From Talinum fruticosum (Eukaryota; Streptophyta; Magnoliopsida; Caryophyllales; Talinaceae), in NCBI GenBank assembly GCA_021018815.1, contig JAITYX010000003.1, forward strand, positions 6,322,501 to 6,386,500: a stretch of DNA of 64,000 nt, read 5' to 3'. The translations under genes and the position numbers were made by a program. Positions 18,599-34,263 of the stretch are shown here, one piece after another. The notes beneath the pieces were generated by a model, which was given only the letters and a program-made list of their open reading frames with translations, ran no database searches and was not told where the DNA came from. Position 1 is the first letter of the stretch; every line of letters starts with the position of its first letter.

Positions 18599-19736
18599 AT
18601 ATATATATATATATTGGGGGAGGGGGGATAATAAGGCCCAAATCAACTCAATTCTAAGTATTTCACAGTCAACGCATGCAACTAGCTTGTCCATGAAAGT
18701 TCTGAGGGAATGCCGACCCTCTTCTTGCACCCGTTGGCATTGTTGTGATCCTGGTTAAAATAAGTTCAGAGATATGAGTGGTAGGGAGGCAATGCTTCTC
18801 AAATATGAGGTCTTAGGGAAACACAAACATACTCTGTCAAGGCAAGACTGCATTGGTTTGGCTAGACTTGACTCTAGGTATCTATGTACCATATCTAATC
18901 TTAAAGGTAGAAGGAACACGAACCATGAAATCATTTGAAGTTACGAAGCAAAATCAATTATCTCCCTATATGTCGTTAAATAGCAACACCACAAAAGAAA
19001 CATTCTACAGAACTGAACCATTATCAAGGCGCTAGACCAGACCATGTACAAGCCCGATTAGGCTAGATCCTCAAACCAAATAATAATAGGTGGAATATAA
19101 ATTCAATTATCCTGTTTCAGCGACATGGGACACAATTTACATGTGGGTTCTCACTCGCAACAATCTTCAAGCCAAAAAACAAAAGGAAATTACATATATA
19201 AAAATAAACCATTTGAGAAAATGAAATAACTTTCCATGCCAAGAGAGTAATACAAAAACAAAAACAGTTTTGTATGAATTAATTTGAAGATAGGTCTAGA
19301 GAAATTAAGAGTATGAGAAAGGAGTGAGAATTTTGACCTTAAAGCGAGAGTTGGCGACTAGAGTGAGAAGAGGCATAATCTTTAAATAGCGATCAATCTC
19401 GTCTTGGGCTCTCTTAAACTGGTTAACGATGCTCCACCCCATTGCCAAAAGGTAGAGATAACTCTTGCTTTGGCAGCTCTGAACCAACACATAGGCCCTC
19501 CGTAATGCATCCTCTAACTGCTCCAATGGCTCCCTTGTTTCTGGGTACTTCTTCAGCTCTGACATCTTCAGTTGCTCCAACAAATTCCCAATTAATTTCA
19601 AGTGATGAGCGAATTTCCTGCAATTTCTTCTGTGCAATCGAGCTGAATTTGCTGCCTGGACTATCAGTCCAATCAGCCCAACTGCATTTACGCCTACTAA
19701 TTGCCCTGCGTTAGCAAGATTTTCCCAACTCGACAT
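15242..19736 (-). CDS. MCA1: MCA1/MCA2-type (MID1-complementing activity) Ca2+-permeable mechanosensitive channel
   Basis: Plasma-membrane protein that mediates stretch-activated Ca2+ influx in the plant MCA family. Exons in coding order: 19736-19338, 17817-17441, 16953-16871, 16605-16534, 15705-15599, 15495-15402 and 15294-15242. All have GT-AG borders, and phases agree throughout: 1185 nt, 394 residues plus stop, against about 420 in Arabidopsis. The N-terminal ARPK-like part contains KYPETREPLEQLEDALRRAY and SYLYLLAMGW. The central coiled coil contains SLSCSYPSLRF, then EENEKLHVELQRSQ. The C-terminal Cys-rich PLAC8 region contains EEWHTDLLGCCSDPKLC, FFFPCGT, SCCCYTC and LLCCCCSLVQEWREVEIRG, and the protein ends SPPTAQHMES. 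ATG 19736 is chosen because MSSWENLANAGQL aligns with the family start; an upstream in-frame ATG at 19814 lies in a GA-rich stretch. The Ser-rich linker before EEWHT is about 25 residues shorter than in Arabidopsis. I cannot tell MCA1 from MCA2. Confidence 0.93.
18023..18247. mobile_element. palindromic MITE in MCA intron 1
   Basis: The left end GACACTTTAATACCTGTACT is matched by the inverse at the right end (GGTACTAAAGTGTC). Pairing continues inwards through AGCCCCTCGGGTATTG versus CGATACTCGAGGGGCT, so nearly the whole 225 bp folds into one hairpin. There is no coding sequence, and no certain target duplication is seen. Confidence 0.7.
18561..18614. repeat. compound microsatellite (CTAT)n-(AT)n
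   Basis: About eight CTAT units run into an AT dinucleotide tract in MCA intron 1, followed by a G-rich stretch. Confidence 0.9.
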
Positions 19737-20335
19737 TCTCTCTCTCTCGCTCTCTCTCGCTCTCTCTCGCTGAATCTCTCTCTCTTCTTTGCCGACAAAC
19801 TCGCTAGATACCACTTCAGTCAGACATCGAATCTTGCTGTTTCAAGAATATGGGGTCTGACACTGCAATGGGTTGGCAGGCTTATAATGGGCCTGAAGAC
19901 AGAATTAGGTCTCCATTTAACTTAATCATGTGCACCTTTATCCAGTACTTAATCCAGTACTTATCATTGAAAAAAATAAAAAACTGTCGAGGGAGGAAAA
20001 ACAACAGAGGTATAGCTCAAATTAATCTTCCAACAGTTGAGCGATGTATAAACTACAAAATGGGCACAGAGTGATCGGAGATCTCAATGTACTGTCTCTC
20101 AATCTCTCTGATAGTGGCAATGAGGTAAAGAACAGATAATTGAGAAGAGGGGTGGGAGAGAGAGAGAGAGAGAGAGAGTGCGAGAGAGCAGCAGTAGTCG
20201 TACTTGAGTGGAACACTGCCACTAACGGAATTAGCATGTTATTAAAAAAGGAAAAAAGGGGCAGGTTTTTCTTTTTTTTTTTATGCAAGAAAAGAGGGTA
20301 AGTTTCTTCTATTACTATCCTTTTTTTTTTCCTCC
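19737..20335. other. 5' UTR and promoter region of the MCA gene
   Basis: Immediately upstream of the MCA ATG on the minus strand is a long GA-rich tract (CT repeats at 19737-19790 on the plus strand), a common plant 5' UTR feature. A second GA repeat lies at 20155-20178. No TATA box was chosen with confidence and no other gene is present. Confidence 0.5.
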
Positions 20336-21410
20336 GAGATTTACCTTAGGCGACATTTTAATTTATAATTACAATTTAGTTGATTTTTTTACAATTGAAT
20401 CACTCTTCCAAAAATAAAATAACAAGTATATCATCACCCTTCCCTCTCTCTCTCTCCTCCCATCATCTTTTTGTGTCTCCCCTCCTACTTGAGAGTCTCT
20501 CTCCCTCCTCCCTTTAATATTAGTGTCTCTCTCCTCTCTTCTACTCTGACATATCTCTCTTAGCATAATTTTTTTAAATAAAAATAAAATATATTTTAAT
20601 TTTAAATCATATTCTTTTTATAAACAATTTTATTTTTTATATAGAAAATTAATTATTTATGTTATAATAATTTTTTAAAATTTTTTAATAAAGAAATTAT
20701 TTCATATTTAAATTTAAATTTTATTATTCATTTCTCTTTTTATAATTCTATAAATAAACTTATTGTTATACAAAAATAATAATGTATTCATTTTTATGAT
20801 TTAATTTTAAATAAAATTTAAATTTTAAATAAAATTATAATTTTAAGTTCATATGTATGTCATGATGTTATCCTCATATGATAACATAGTTATCCTTGGA
20901 TAATAAAATAGTCATCCGGAGATAATACCATGGTTATCCATGGTTGACATATTACGTAGATTAACCTAAATAAAAATAAGTTTATTTATTTATAATAAGA
21001 GAAATTTATAATGTTATTATAAAAAGAAACATGAATAATAAAATTAAAATTTAAATATGAAATAATTTCTTCATTAAAAAGTTTTTAAAAATTATTATAA
21101 ATTAATTAATTAATTTTCTATATAAAAAAATTATAAAAATAATATGATTTAAATTAAAATATATTTTATTTTTATTTAAAAAATTAACTTAAAAGAGATA
21201 TGTGAGAGTGGGTGAGAGGAGAGAGACACTAATATTGGGGCGAGGAGAGAGAGACACTCTCAAGTAGGGGAGGGGAGACATACTGATGGAAGGAGAAAGA
21301 GAGAAGGGTGAGGATATACTTGTCATTTTATTTTTGGAAGAGTGATTCAATTCTAAAAAACCAACTAAACTTGTAATTGTAAATTAGTGTGTCACCTAAG
21401 GGTAAATCTC
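20336..21410. mobile_element. foldback (long inverted repeat) element, 1.08 kb
   Basis: The ends GAGATTTACCTTAGG and CCTAAGGGTAAATCTC are inverse of each other. Pairing continues for roughly 430 bp on each side (20336-~20770 with ~20975-21410) and includes a CT/GA-rich block and an AT-rich block. The ~200-bp centre has small palindromes such as ATAATACCATGGTTAT. It is non-coding. No target duplication was identified, so its superfamily is unknown. Confidence 0.75.
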
Positions 21411-21444
21411 TCTTTTTCTTCCCCTTATTACTAAGCAAAGTATG

Positions 21445-22895
21445 TATAATTAATTTTTAGTACCCTAACGTATGTGACATTTATTTTTAGGACCTCACCT
21501 TTTGACCTAATTTTGGAGTACCATCACTTGTTGGGAGCATTGACATTAATGGAATTAAGATTTAAAATTCCGATCAATGAAGAATTTAGGCAATACATGG
21601 CGGTTGAATTACCATTAATACCCTTAAATGCATCTCCTTTCCTCTTCATTTCCACCATTATTGAAGTTTAAAGCTCTCTTCCTTCATTATTGATGTTTGA
21701 AGCTATTCATCCTTCTTAGACTCGAAAGAAGAGCTTCTTGACCCAAATCGCTTCTTCGAATTCTTCCTCTTCTTAATGCCCGAAGTAGCGGAAGGAGAAT
21801 CACAACCCCTTCTTTCAATTTATGGATCCGTCACAATTACTTCTACAAATCCCCTCAACCAAATCCCTTATTAAACTAACAATCACTATAAACCATAAAT
21901 ATTTGCAATCAAACCCAGCTCTAACATCAAGTAATTCACTCGCACCAAAAAAAAAAAACCAAAAAAAAAAAACATCAAGTAATTCACGATCACACCTTTA
22001 CTTTTTCTTGAACAAAGTGGGTTACACGCTATCAAACGAGCTCAAATTCTCGAATTTATGCTTGGATGACCATACTTAAGGGACAAAAGCTTCAACTAAA
22101 AGAGAAGAATAAAGCTAAGAATCAATGGCAGCCCCCGGACCCTTATTCCTCCGTAAGACACGAAAATTCAGACACGCAGAGATCCAAAAGAAGTGATAAA
22201 GGAAGGGGAGAGATAGAGAGAAAGATAAAACCTAACGGAACGTTTCGAAGAAGCACCTACTTTTTCGTAACTCGAGAAGCCAAATTGGCATGGCCTTTCC
22301 TAAACGTTTCTGCAGCGTCACGACAAGTTTCACAGAAAGTGACGATGCTTTTTCTTCTTATTCTTGTTTTCCAGTGTGGGAATCAATAAATCATATTAGT
22401 AACCCTAACTTTCGAAAGCACCAACGAAAGCGAACGACAATCGCATTTCCGAACAAAAAGAGAGGGAGGGGGAGAGAGAGAGAGATGAGGGGAAGTTAGG
22501 TAAATGGGTTGATGACGAGAATGAATGGGGAGAGAGAGAATGGGAGCCACCTAAAATGGAGAGAGTGATATCCGAGAGAACAAATGAAGGAAGAGAGCCG
22601 TTCGGATAAGAAACTTTAGGAGAGAGAAACCGTGGATCTCATCAAGCGGGTCTAATGAAGGAAGAGAGTTTCAAACTTCAATAATGGTTGAAAGGAAGAG
22701 GAGAGGAGATGCATTTAAGGGTATTAATGGTAATTCAACTGCCATTTGTTGTCTAAATTATTCACTCATTCGGAATTTTAAATCTTAATCCCACTAATAT
22801 CAATGCTTCCAACAGTGAGGGTACTCTAAAATTAGGTCAAACAGGCTAAAAAATAAATGTCACATACGTCGAGGTACTAAAAATTAATTACACAA
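21445..22895. mobile_element. Mutator-like element with ~230-bp TIRs and 9-bp TSD, possibly a Pack-MULE
   Basis: The left (TATAATTAATTTTTAGTACC) and right ends are inverted repeats over about 230 bp. CAAAGTATG occurs directly on both sides (21436-21444 and 22896-22904), the 9-bp duplication typical of Mutator. The interior (about 21690-22670) is not repeated, is less AT-rich and has short open frames. One of these starts MAAPGPLFLR at 22125 and runs into a GTAAGA donor-like site. It may be captured host sequence, but no transposase is present and no parent gene is recognised. Confidence 0.7.
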
Positions 22896-22904
22896 CAAAG
22901 TATG

Positions 22905-23507
22905 GATCAAGATGTCTTGTTCGAAATAGCGTTTATAAAAGTATTGATAACCGCTAATAATTTATAATAGTTTATAATAATTCATAATAATTTTTAATAG
23001 CTCATAACGATTTTTAACGATTGTAGTCGCTATAATAGCTACCCACTATAACCACAAATCATAACCTCCAATTTTTTCCAACTCAATTACTCATATTTGT
23101 ACAACCTAAAAAAACTAAAGTCGTTGCTTGCTAATTTTCTTAAGGTAGAATCTATGTGGGCCTCTGTTATGGTCTCCATGAGTCAATAAGTTATAGGGTG
23201 ACCCTAAAGTTTCAACACATATATATCTTATCAAAATTTTTGTTTTCGAAAATATAAGTACAACAACTAACTAGTAGCCCTTCTCACAAGGATTCTACCC
23301 AAGTTGTCCTCCATTAAAATGGAGAGAAAAGAAGAAGAAGAAGGAATAAACATCCAAATTAAAGAAGAAGAAATATAAAGACCAAGCTTGGCTACCCAGT
23401 CGCAGCCTCTATTCCCTCTCTCGAACGTATGACGTATAAAAACTTAGTTACATCTTTGAAGACGAGTATCGTGTATCATGGATGAGCATTTGAATTTCCC
23501 ATGGAAC
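22905..23507. other. non-coding gap between the MULE-like element and the LINE remnant
   Basis: It contains AT-rich sequence with a short run of diverged TTTATAATAG/TTCATAATAA repeats around 22955-23030. Nothing codes. It may include the 3' UTR of the LINE, but no poly(A) tail is visible. Confidence 0.4.
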
Positions 23508-24422
23508 CTAAATCTCGCCTTTAATTGTTTTGACGATCGCTTGATTATATCCTTCTAAAACAATTGAATTATATCCTGCTTGAAGTGTTGCTCTTACTCT
23601 ATTACGCATAACAAAAGCTTCGCTACTAACACGAGATGTTGACCCTAAGTTATATGTCTCGGCTTGAATAAATCTTCCATCATAACTTCGATCACGAATC
23701 CTCCAAGTAGCTAATGAAGAAGATTTCGACCCATCAAATTTGATTTTGATGAACCCTCTCGGTGGTTTGCTCCAGTCGACAAATTGAGTTGAAGTAGTAG
23801 GAAGAGATGAATAATGATTGGGGTATGGATTGAAATGGAAGTCCAGTCTTCCTCTAGCTCTCCATTTTTCCCATAGAGCTTTAGCCTTTAAAATTGTAGC
23901 CAAAGAATTATAATTTCTATTGTTGAAGGTTGTATCATTTCGAATTTTTCAAATACTCTATAATAAATGAACCATTCGAGATCATTTGATTTTGTTTATT
24001 TAGAATCTTGACCCTATTGAAGTTATCATTCAAAGACAAAATCTACGATTGACTTAAATTAACATCCAACCACTTGTGATGAAATGCTTTATCCCAAGTA
24101 TCCTTAACAAAGGTATACTGTGAAAAAGATGATTAATCGATTCACCATGAACTTTGCACAATGGGCAAACAATGATCAATATTAATACCTCTCTTAGCAA
24201 GATTATCACGTGTAGATAGAGAATTGTGTCATATTTGCCACATAAAATTTTTCAACTTGGGCATCATATCTAGATCTCATATCCAAGTAAATTCCCACCT
24301 AGATGAATTAGGGGAATATTATGTGTATTCTATGTTGCTGATTTAGTAGTGAAGTTACCACTACTAGACAAACCCCAACAAGCGTAATCCTCAATATCAT
24401 GTGCGGGTATGGGGATAGCCTT
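23508..24422 (-). pseudogene. LINE (non-LTR retrotransposon) 3' part: zf-RVT and RNase H remnants
   Basis: Read on the minus strand from 24422, degenerate frames show WGLSSSGNFTTKSA, then PKLKNFMWQ, HNSLSTRDNLAKRGI and a CPxCxxxGES-like zinc motif, the order seen in the zf-RVT region of plant L1-type LINEs. An open stretch at 23903-23508 carries an RNase H-like domain (WSKPPRGFIKIKFDGS). Several stops and frame breaks show it is dead. The reverse transcriptase would lie further 5' but is cut off at 24422, where copia LTR1 begins. Confidence 0.75.
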
Positions 24423-25048
24423 TGAAGACTCGGATTTTAACTCTAACCCATTAAGAGTATTATATGAAGACTTAGGTATAAGTCCTATCTCTCTTAAGTT
24501 TTGATTTCAAGTCATTTTGAACACTATAGAAACTCTTATATAAGTTTTCATTCCGATTTGACTGACTCGGAAAACACCTTATTTCATATCTCCTACACTA
24601 ATGTTTCGAGTCACTCGGACATCACTCAAAACTATCACATGCTCAAATAATTTCTCTAACATTCTTATTTTGAGTGCTGATTGTATATTTCAATACAAAG
24701 AGAATTATAACGTTAATTCCTTATTCTAAGTCAGTTTGTTTCCTCGAGAATTATGTAATACCCGTAATTTTAACGAAAGCGAGTTGTAAAGTATAGAATT
24801 ATTGAGTATTATTCCGCGCAACTAGGGGGTGAGTGACTCGATTTTATTTACGGCCGGACGTATTACTTGAGTATTCCTTCGGAAGCTACTGTTGAATAAA
24901 CTAAATCAAGGAAATTGCCTTCCTTTTTCCATCTAAACTAAACCGTTAGGTGATTAGGAATTGTCGTGGTCGGCGTATTAAAATAAGTTAGGGTGCGAGG
25001 GCATAAGAGGACAGAAGGGAGGAGATATGGACTTGTCGTATATGGGCC

Positions 25049-25375
25049 CACTACGAGTAAAACAGTAAATTAACGTCGGACAAAATTGGACGCCAAATCC
25101 AAAAAATCCGACGCTAAACGTCTTTAGCGTCGGATTAGAGTCGGATAAAATTCGATGCAGAAGACCTCGACGCTAAAAATTTCTCGTCGGATTCTAGCTA
25201 TTAGCGTCGGATCCGTCTAACGTTAACGGCGTCAAACACAAATCCGACGCTAATTTCGTTTTCTTTTTTCAGCCCTGCTTCATTTTAGCGTCAGATTTTT
25301 GTGTTTAGCTTCAGCTTTTTGACTCAAATAGCGTCGGATTTTGTGTGCGACGCTAAAATCCGACGCTAAATGTTC
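25049..25375. repeat. CACTA left terminal and subterminal repeats
   Basis: After the terminal CACTA there are many copies of TAGCGTCGGAT in both orientations (for example TCCGACGCTAAA near 25098 and TTAGCGTCGGATT near 25124). In En/Spm such subterminal arrays bind the TNPA protein. Confidence 0.85.
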
Positions 25376-25641
25376 CATTATTTTGCCGGAGCTTTTTTAC
25401 ATTTTCTATTCCCTTTTTACATATATTTCCTGCAAAACATTTACATAAAATTCGACTTCTTCTCTACACGATAATACACGAATACAAAAAATACATTGTG
25501 ATTCATTCTTTGCACAATCATCCACAAACCACCAAGTATTCATAAAAACAATGAACATTCGCAGCAGTTTATCCAACAAATTAGTTCAAAGTTCAACAAA
25601 TTAATTCAACAAACAAACCAATTCAAAGTTCAACAAACAGT

Positions 25642-27038
25642 TTACTTAGAACTACCGGACATCCTGTTAACTTGTGATTGGAGGTTTTGAATGAGTTTCA
25701 TTGCTTTTTCCATGGCCTTTGCTCGACTCTCGAACGAGTATTCTTTGTTGTTCAAGTTGTTCTTGGGTTGATTGAAGTTGTGATTGTAGCCGAGAATAAG
25801 CCGAGGAATTGTAGGTAGCACCTGTAGAGGATGTTGAGGCAGTAGGCTTCTCGTAGAACATTGTTGCGGAATTACCCAATCCATAGATGGTTGATTTTTG
25901 CTCCATCCACCCGACACCTCATAGTAGAGGGTCTCTGCCTCTTTGTCCCCTCCCGAATACCACGCTCGGCTATGACTCGCTTCATATTTTTCCTGCAAAA
26001 GGAAAGCATCCATTGTCCATTCCATATGAATATCCCCTATAACTGTCCATTTCACTCTATTTGCTTGTAATGGTTTATGGAGATAATATTCTTACCCACA
26101 GAGATTTGGACCGAGTCATCAACGAAAACCTTTCCATATTGAGCATCTTCCTTACTACGACTCCTCATAAACAATGCAGATGGAGTAGGATTCTTCCCTT
26201 CCTTGATCTAGGTATACAAAATATGCAATAAAGTTACACAAACTAAATTATGTGTATAAAATGAAAGAAAACCAAAATACTAGAGTTTATACCATTTGGA
26301 TCTGCGAGATCTGCGGTTGAGACCGACCCTTCGCTATGTAAGGTTCCTGCTTTTGGGCCTTTGGTCCTATTCTTGAAGCATTCGACAGATTTTTTGAAAT
26401 TCAGAGGTACTTCTTAGGCCCTTCAACCTTTCTCGCCCCTCATCCGACAACCAAGTTATTGGTTTATCATCGGGCCTTTTTCAGCCTTACTCGCTAAGTT
26501 CCTCAAATTTTTACCAACTTTCTTCTTCCACTCTGCATAGACTTCTTAAGAAAGTTCTGGAGCCCAAGTATACTTGCCCTGTTTTACACAAATATTAACA
26601 AACATAAATTAAAAATATTAAAAACTACTCATATATATCCAATTGTTTTCAAGTTTTTACCTCAAAAGTCCTCCACAAAAGTTGTAACTCTTCTTTAGGG
26701 AGATTTGATAAACATGTGCACTGGGCATTGTAGAAACTCTTGATATCATCCGATATAGCTCATGACAACTTCGACTTAGTGAACCTGCAATAAAAATTAT
26801 TAAGTTAAAAGTACCCAAAGAATACGAAAAATAACATAAAGCTAATTATCGAGACATACCACCAGTTATCATCATCCTTTGCCAAAACTCTCTTCCTGCA
26901 AGCTGCCCCTTGTTGTGAGCTATCTCCCTGTGATGATAATGATTGAGCCTGGACTATAGCTTGATCGGCCCCAACATCGGCATCGGAACCAGAAGTAGGC
27001 GCACCATGATTTAGCGCAAAACCTTTTGTTCGAGGCAT
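25642..27038 (-). pseudogene. CACTA second gene, TNPA/Transposase_24-like, broken
   Basis: The start ATG at 27038 opens MPRTKGFALNHGAPTSGSDA. Separate exon-like pieces downstream show YAEWKKKVGKNLRNLASKAE, then SALFMRSRSKEDAQYGKVFV, and end in a Gln/Leu-rich segment (VNRMSGSSK) at 25642. The middle block matches the plant Transposase_24 pattern usually found next to TNP2 in CACTA elements. There are in-frame stops, and exon borders are not fixed. It would encode the DNA-binding partner of the transposase. Confidence 0.65.
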
Positions 27039-27187
27039 ACTTGTATATACAACGAATAATGTCATGCAAAGAAAATTTAAGTATATATACACAAAAATAA
27101 ATTAATATACACAAAAAAATCAAAACATAAATCAAAATCATAACATAGATAGTTTGGTTATCTATGTCACGAGATTACAATATTACT

Positions 27188-30100
27188 TCAAAAATCATCA
27201 TCATCATTAGCTACAATGTCATCATCAATGTCATTATACAATAAAAGACTGTCATCATCTGCCTCCCCTTCAAAATTATCATCCTCGTTTTTAGCATTGA
27301 AATCGACTTCATTAGCTTCCTCTTCAATTATGTCCTCAAGTTCATTTTCAACTCCTTCTTGGACTCCTTCGAACTCACACAAAGTAGGAGGATTTTCATT
27401 AGTATCCTCTTGGAATGGTGTATCATTGAGTGGTGCTTCAATGGTTGCTCTTGGTTTTATCTTAATCATCGCCCACCATTGGTTTCTATCATTCCTTATA
27501 CTTGGATAAGGGGTAAAATACACTTGCATAACTTGGGATGCCAATACAAATGGATCATACTTTGGGTACTTCTTTGTATGGTTGACATCCACTAATTTAT
27601 ATTGTTCGTGTCTATTAATACCCCTTATAGAATCAAACCTTTCACATTTGAACAAAACCGTCTTGTAAGAGCGAGAATCCCCAACATACTCTAACTCAAT
27701 CACCTCTTGAAGAATGCCATAATAATGAATGTCATCTACCCCTTTCACGGATACTCCATAGTTCATACTGGCCTTATTTTGACCGTATTTATGGATGTGA
27801 AAGTTGTAATTATTTATGTAATAATGGTTAAAACTATGCACACCCTTCTTTGGACCAAGTGCCAAACTTTTAATTACTCCATTGTTCTCGTTCAAATGAA
27901 AAACCTACGCCATTAAAATATAAGTTAATGAAAATGTAATACATATTTAAACTACTTGCAACACAACATCAATATACTAACCTTCTCTCGAAACCATTTT
28001 GGGAATTCTTTATCAAACTAACTCCATACTTCATCTTTCTTAACACGTGGATGTAGTGTAATCATTTCATCTTCAAATTGCCTTAGTTGGGGAAAATGCT
28101 TATTATTAGTTCGTTATTATTAAAAGATAATATATGACAAAATTATTCAAGTTGATAGTCGTACCGTTCATAATCCTCTAATATTTCACAATTCGAAGAA
28201 TGTATGCATGAGCTGCATCATACTCGCATTGATCAAGATATCTCATACGTCCTTCATTGGGGGCATACCCAACATTAAAGGAGAAGACATCCGGAATGTG
28301 TTCACCTTGATTCTCCTCTATATGAGGATATACATTTTGCCCAAGATCTCTTATTTTTGTGTCAACATTTTGCTCAAAGTAAGCGGCACAAAAATTTGAA
28401 ATCTCCTCTGTTAGATATGCATTGCAAATGGACGGTTCAACACGAGCTTTATTACCGACTTTCTTATTTAAATGATACGAAATCTGCATCATAAGTGCAA
28501 ATATTTACTATCATTACTACAAAATATTAATTGACAACTTGATAAGAATCACCTGATACCTTTCAAAGGGATACATCCATCTATACTTGAATGGGTCCAC
28601 TCACTTTAGCCTCATATGGTAAGTGCACAGGAAGATGCTCCATCACATTGAAGAAAGATGAAGGGAAGATCATCTCCATCTTACATAGTATTTCGGGGAT
28701 ATTTGCCTCTAATCGAGTACATCCTCCGTTCGCAAATGAGCGGCGTATAAATCCCTGAAGAATTGGCTTAGTTCTATAAGGACTTTCTAAACATTTGGAG
28801 GCGTAATTCCCTCAATGCTATGGGTAATAATCGCTCCATAAGGATGTGACAATCATGGCTTTTCAAATTATGCAACTTTGCATTTTTCCATCAACACATT
28901 GACTTAAATTACTAGCATATCCGTCGGGTAACTTAAGTTGTTTTAACCACTCACATAAAGCTTTTCTTGCCTCTTTATTCATAACATATGGAGTGTCCGG
29001 AGCAGTTTCGGTTCGCCCTCCATCAGCATGTTTAGTAGTCCGAATGTTTAGCTTTCGACGCTTACAATGAGTGGCTAAATCCTTTCTTGCGTTGATGTCA
29101 TCCTTAGTTTTTCCCTTTACATCCATGATTGTGTTGATTACTTGATCAAACACATTATTTTCGACATGCATGACATCTAAATTGTGACGTATGAGAAGGT
29201 CTTTCCAATATGGCAATTCCCGAATATGTTTTGCTTTGTCCAATTGTGAGACTCGAGATAACCACCAATTGAGCTATGATAATCAACGAGTTAGGCATTG
29301 TACATATGCGATCCTATATTTGATCACCTTTAAAACGAGGAGGAGGAGGTGAATAGTGACCTTATTTTTCAAAAAGCACTCTTGTTAGACCTAAAACGAT
29401 GACCTTCGGGAAGAAATTGTCTATGATAATCAAACCATGTGGTCTTCTTCCCATGTTTTAGTCCGAATGCCTTCGTGTTTTCCATGCAATAAGGACAAGC
29501 TAATTTCCTCGATGTCATCCAACCCGAAAGCATACCATATGCTGGAAAGTCACTTATTGTCCACATAACTGTTGCCTTCAACGTAAAGTTATTCTTTTTC
29601 AAAACATCATACGTTTGAAGGCCAACATCCCACAAGTGCTTCAATTCCTCAATGAGGGGTTGTAAATAAACGTCAAGTTTCCCCTTAGGACTTTTTGGGT
29701 CGGGAATCAACAAAGTAAGAAACATGAATTGTCTCTTCATACACAACCAAGGTGGTAAATTGTATGGAGTTGCAATTACGGGCCAACAGAATACGTCCGC
29801 CCAAAATTGCCAAATGGGGCGAAGCCATCGGTACATAAACCTAATAGAACATTGCGAGGTTCAGCGACAAATTCCTTAAAAGTGACATCGAAATGCTTCC
29901 AGGCTTCACTATCACATGGATGTGCCATTGAGCCACTTTCACGTGGATTTTCATAATGCCACCTCATTTGGGCCGCTATGCCATTCGTCGCATACAATCT
30001 TTGTAATCTTGGCCTAATTGGAAAGTATATTAGTACTTTCTTTGCAATACCTTTACCCCTCAATGTCTTCTTCTCATATCTATCGACCCCACAATGCTCA

Positions 30101-30801
30101 CATCTATCTAAATTCATTTTATCTTTCCAATATAACATACATCCATTTGGACAAACATCAATTCTCTCATGTGGAAGTTCCAAAGCGGCAAGCGGCTTCT
30201 TTGCGAGAATAATAAGTGTCGGTCAACTCAGTATTAGGTGGACACATTTCCTTCATCGATGCCAACAAATTGTCAACGACTCTATTTGGGAGATTAAACT
30301 CACATTTGATGTTAATGAGTCGTGAGATTACTGATAATAAAGACAAATCACACCCCTTGTACAAAGGTCTCTTAGCCGCTTTTAACATTTCAAAGAATTT
30401 TTTGCATCTTCATTTGGTTCTTCATCTACACTTTCATCATCAATCCATGTTGAGGACATAGGCCCAAATGCATCCATCAACATTTCATGCATTGATTCAA
30501 CTTGTGGATTTGATGACCCTTGATTGTTCACTTCTAAATCAGGGTAAGTCTCTCCATGGTTAACCCAATGAAAATAATTAGCGCGAAACCCATGTGTATA
30601 CAAATGTAATTTCACGGTATCCTCATCTAAGAAGGGCACGTTGCCGCATTTACTACGAGGGCACCTCATCTTCTTCGACCTCTTGAAGCTTTCTTCTTGT
30701 TTAGCAAATGGAATAAATTCCTCTTATATCCTACGAATGAACTCCTTATTCAAGTATTTTACATCAAACCTTTTATATATCCACTCTCTATTTGCCTCCA
30801 T
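27188..30801 (-). pseudogene. CACTA TNP2/TNPD-type transposase, broken
   Basis: From ATG 30801 the order is: transposase-associated domain (MEANREWIYKRFD; CPRSKCGN), TNP2 domain (IDVCPNGCMLYWKD; CEHCGVDRY; CTDGFAPFG; WTISDFPAYGMLSGW; CPYC), RHNLDVMHVENNVFD, a DUF4218-like region (NKKVGNKARVEPSICNAYL) and a DUF4216-like region with an acidic tail to 27188. Visible breaks are a stop at 30724-30726, a base missing in a T-run at 30398-30403, an extra base near 30203-30206, a base missing near 29785-29791, and several stops between 28500 and 28860. The domain order is that of an intact En/Spm transposase. Confidence 0.85.
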
Positions 30802-34029
<3,228 letters not shown>

Positions 34030-34263
34030 CGTCGGATCCGAGAAGACTAAAAATCGGACGCTAATAGAGTCGGACTAAAAATCGAGACGCTAATAGCGTC
34101 GGATAAAATTATCCGACTCTAATATTCGAGGCTAATAGCGTCTTATTTTTATTTCCGATTCGGATGGCGTCTTCTTTCGGATCCGACGCTAAATACGACA
34201 CTATTGGCGTCGAATTTTTAGGAGTCTCTAAAATCGGACGCTAATAGCGAGTTTTTTGTAGTG
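34030..34263. repeat. CACTA right terminal and subterminal repeats
   Basis: It mirrors the left end: many GCGTCGGAT/ATCGGACGCTAATAG units in both orientations, ending at GTAGTG (34263). These are candidate TNPA binding sites. Confidence 0.85.

Noticed and set aside
19305..19814. Upstream in-frame ATG (19814) as the MCA start
   Set aside because: The extra 26 residues are an Arg/Glu/Ser-rich translation of the GA repeat, and MCA proteins start at the MSSWENL-equivalent position.
19701..20074. Plus-strand open frames over the MCA start region
   Set aside because: They are antisense to MCA exon 1 or driven by the CT repeat, with no homology.
27216..27509. Ser-rich plus-strand open frame
   Set aside because: It is the antisense of the acidic C-terminal tail of the CACTA transposase gene.
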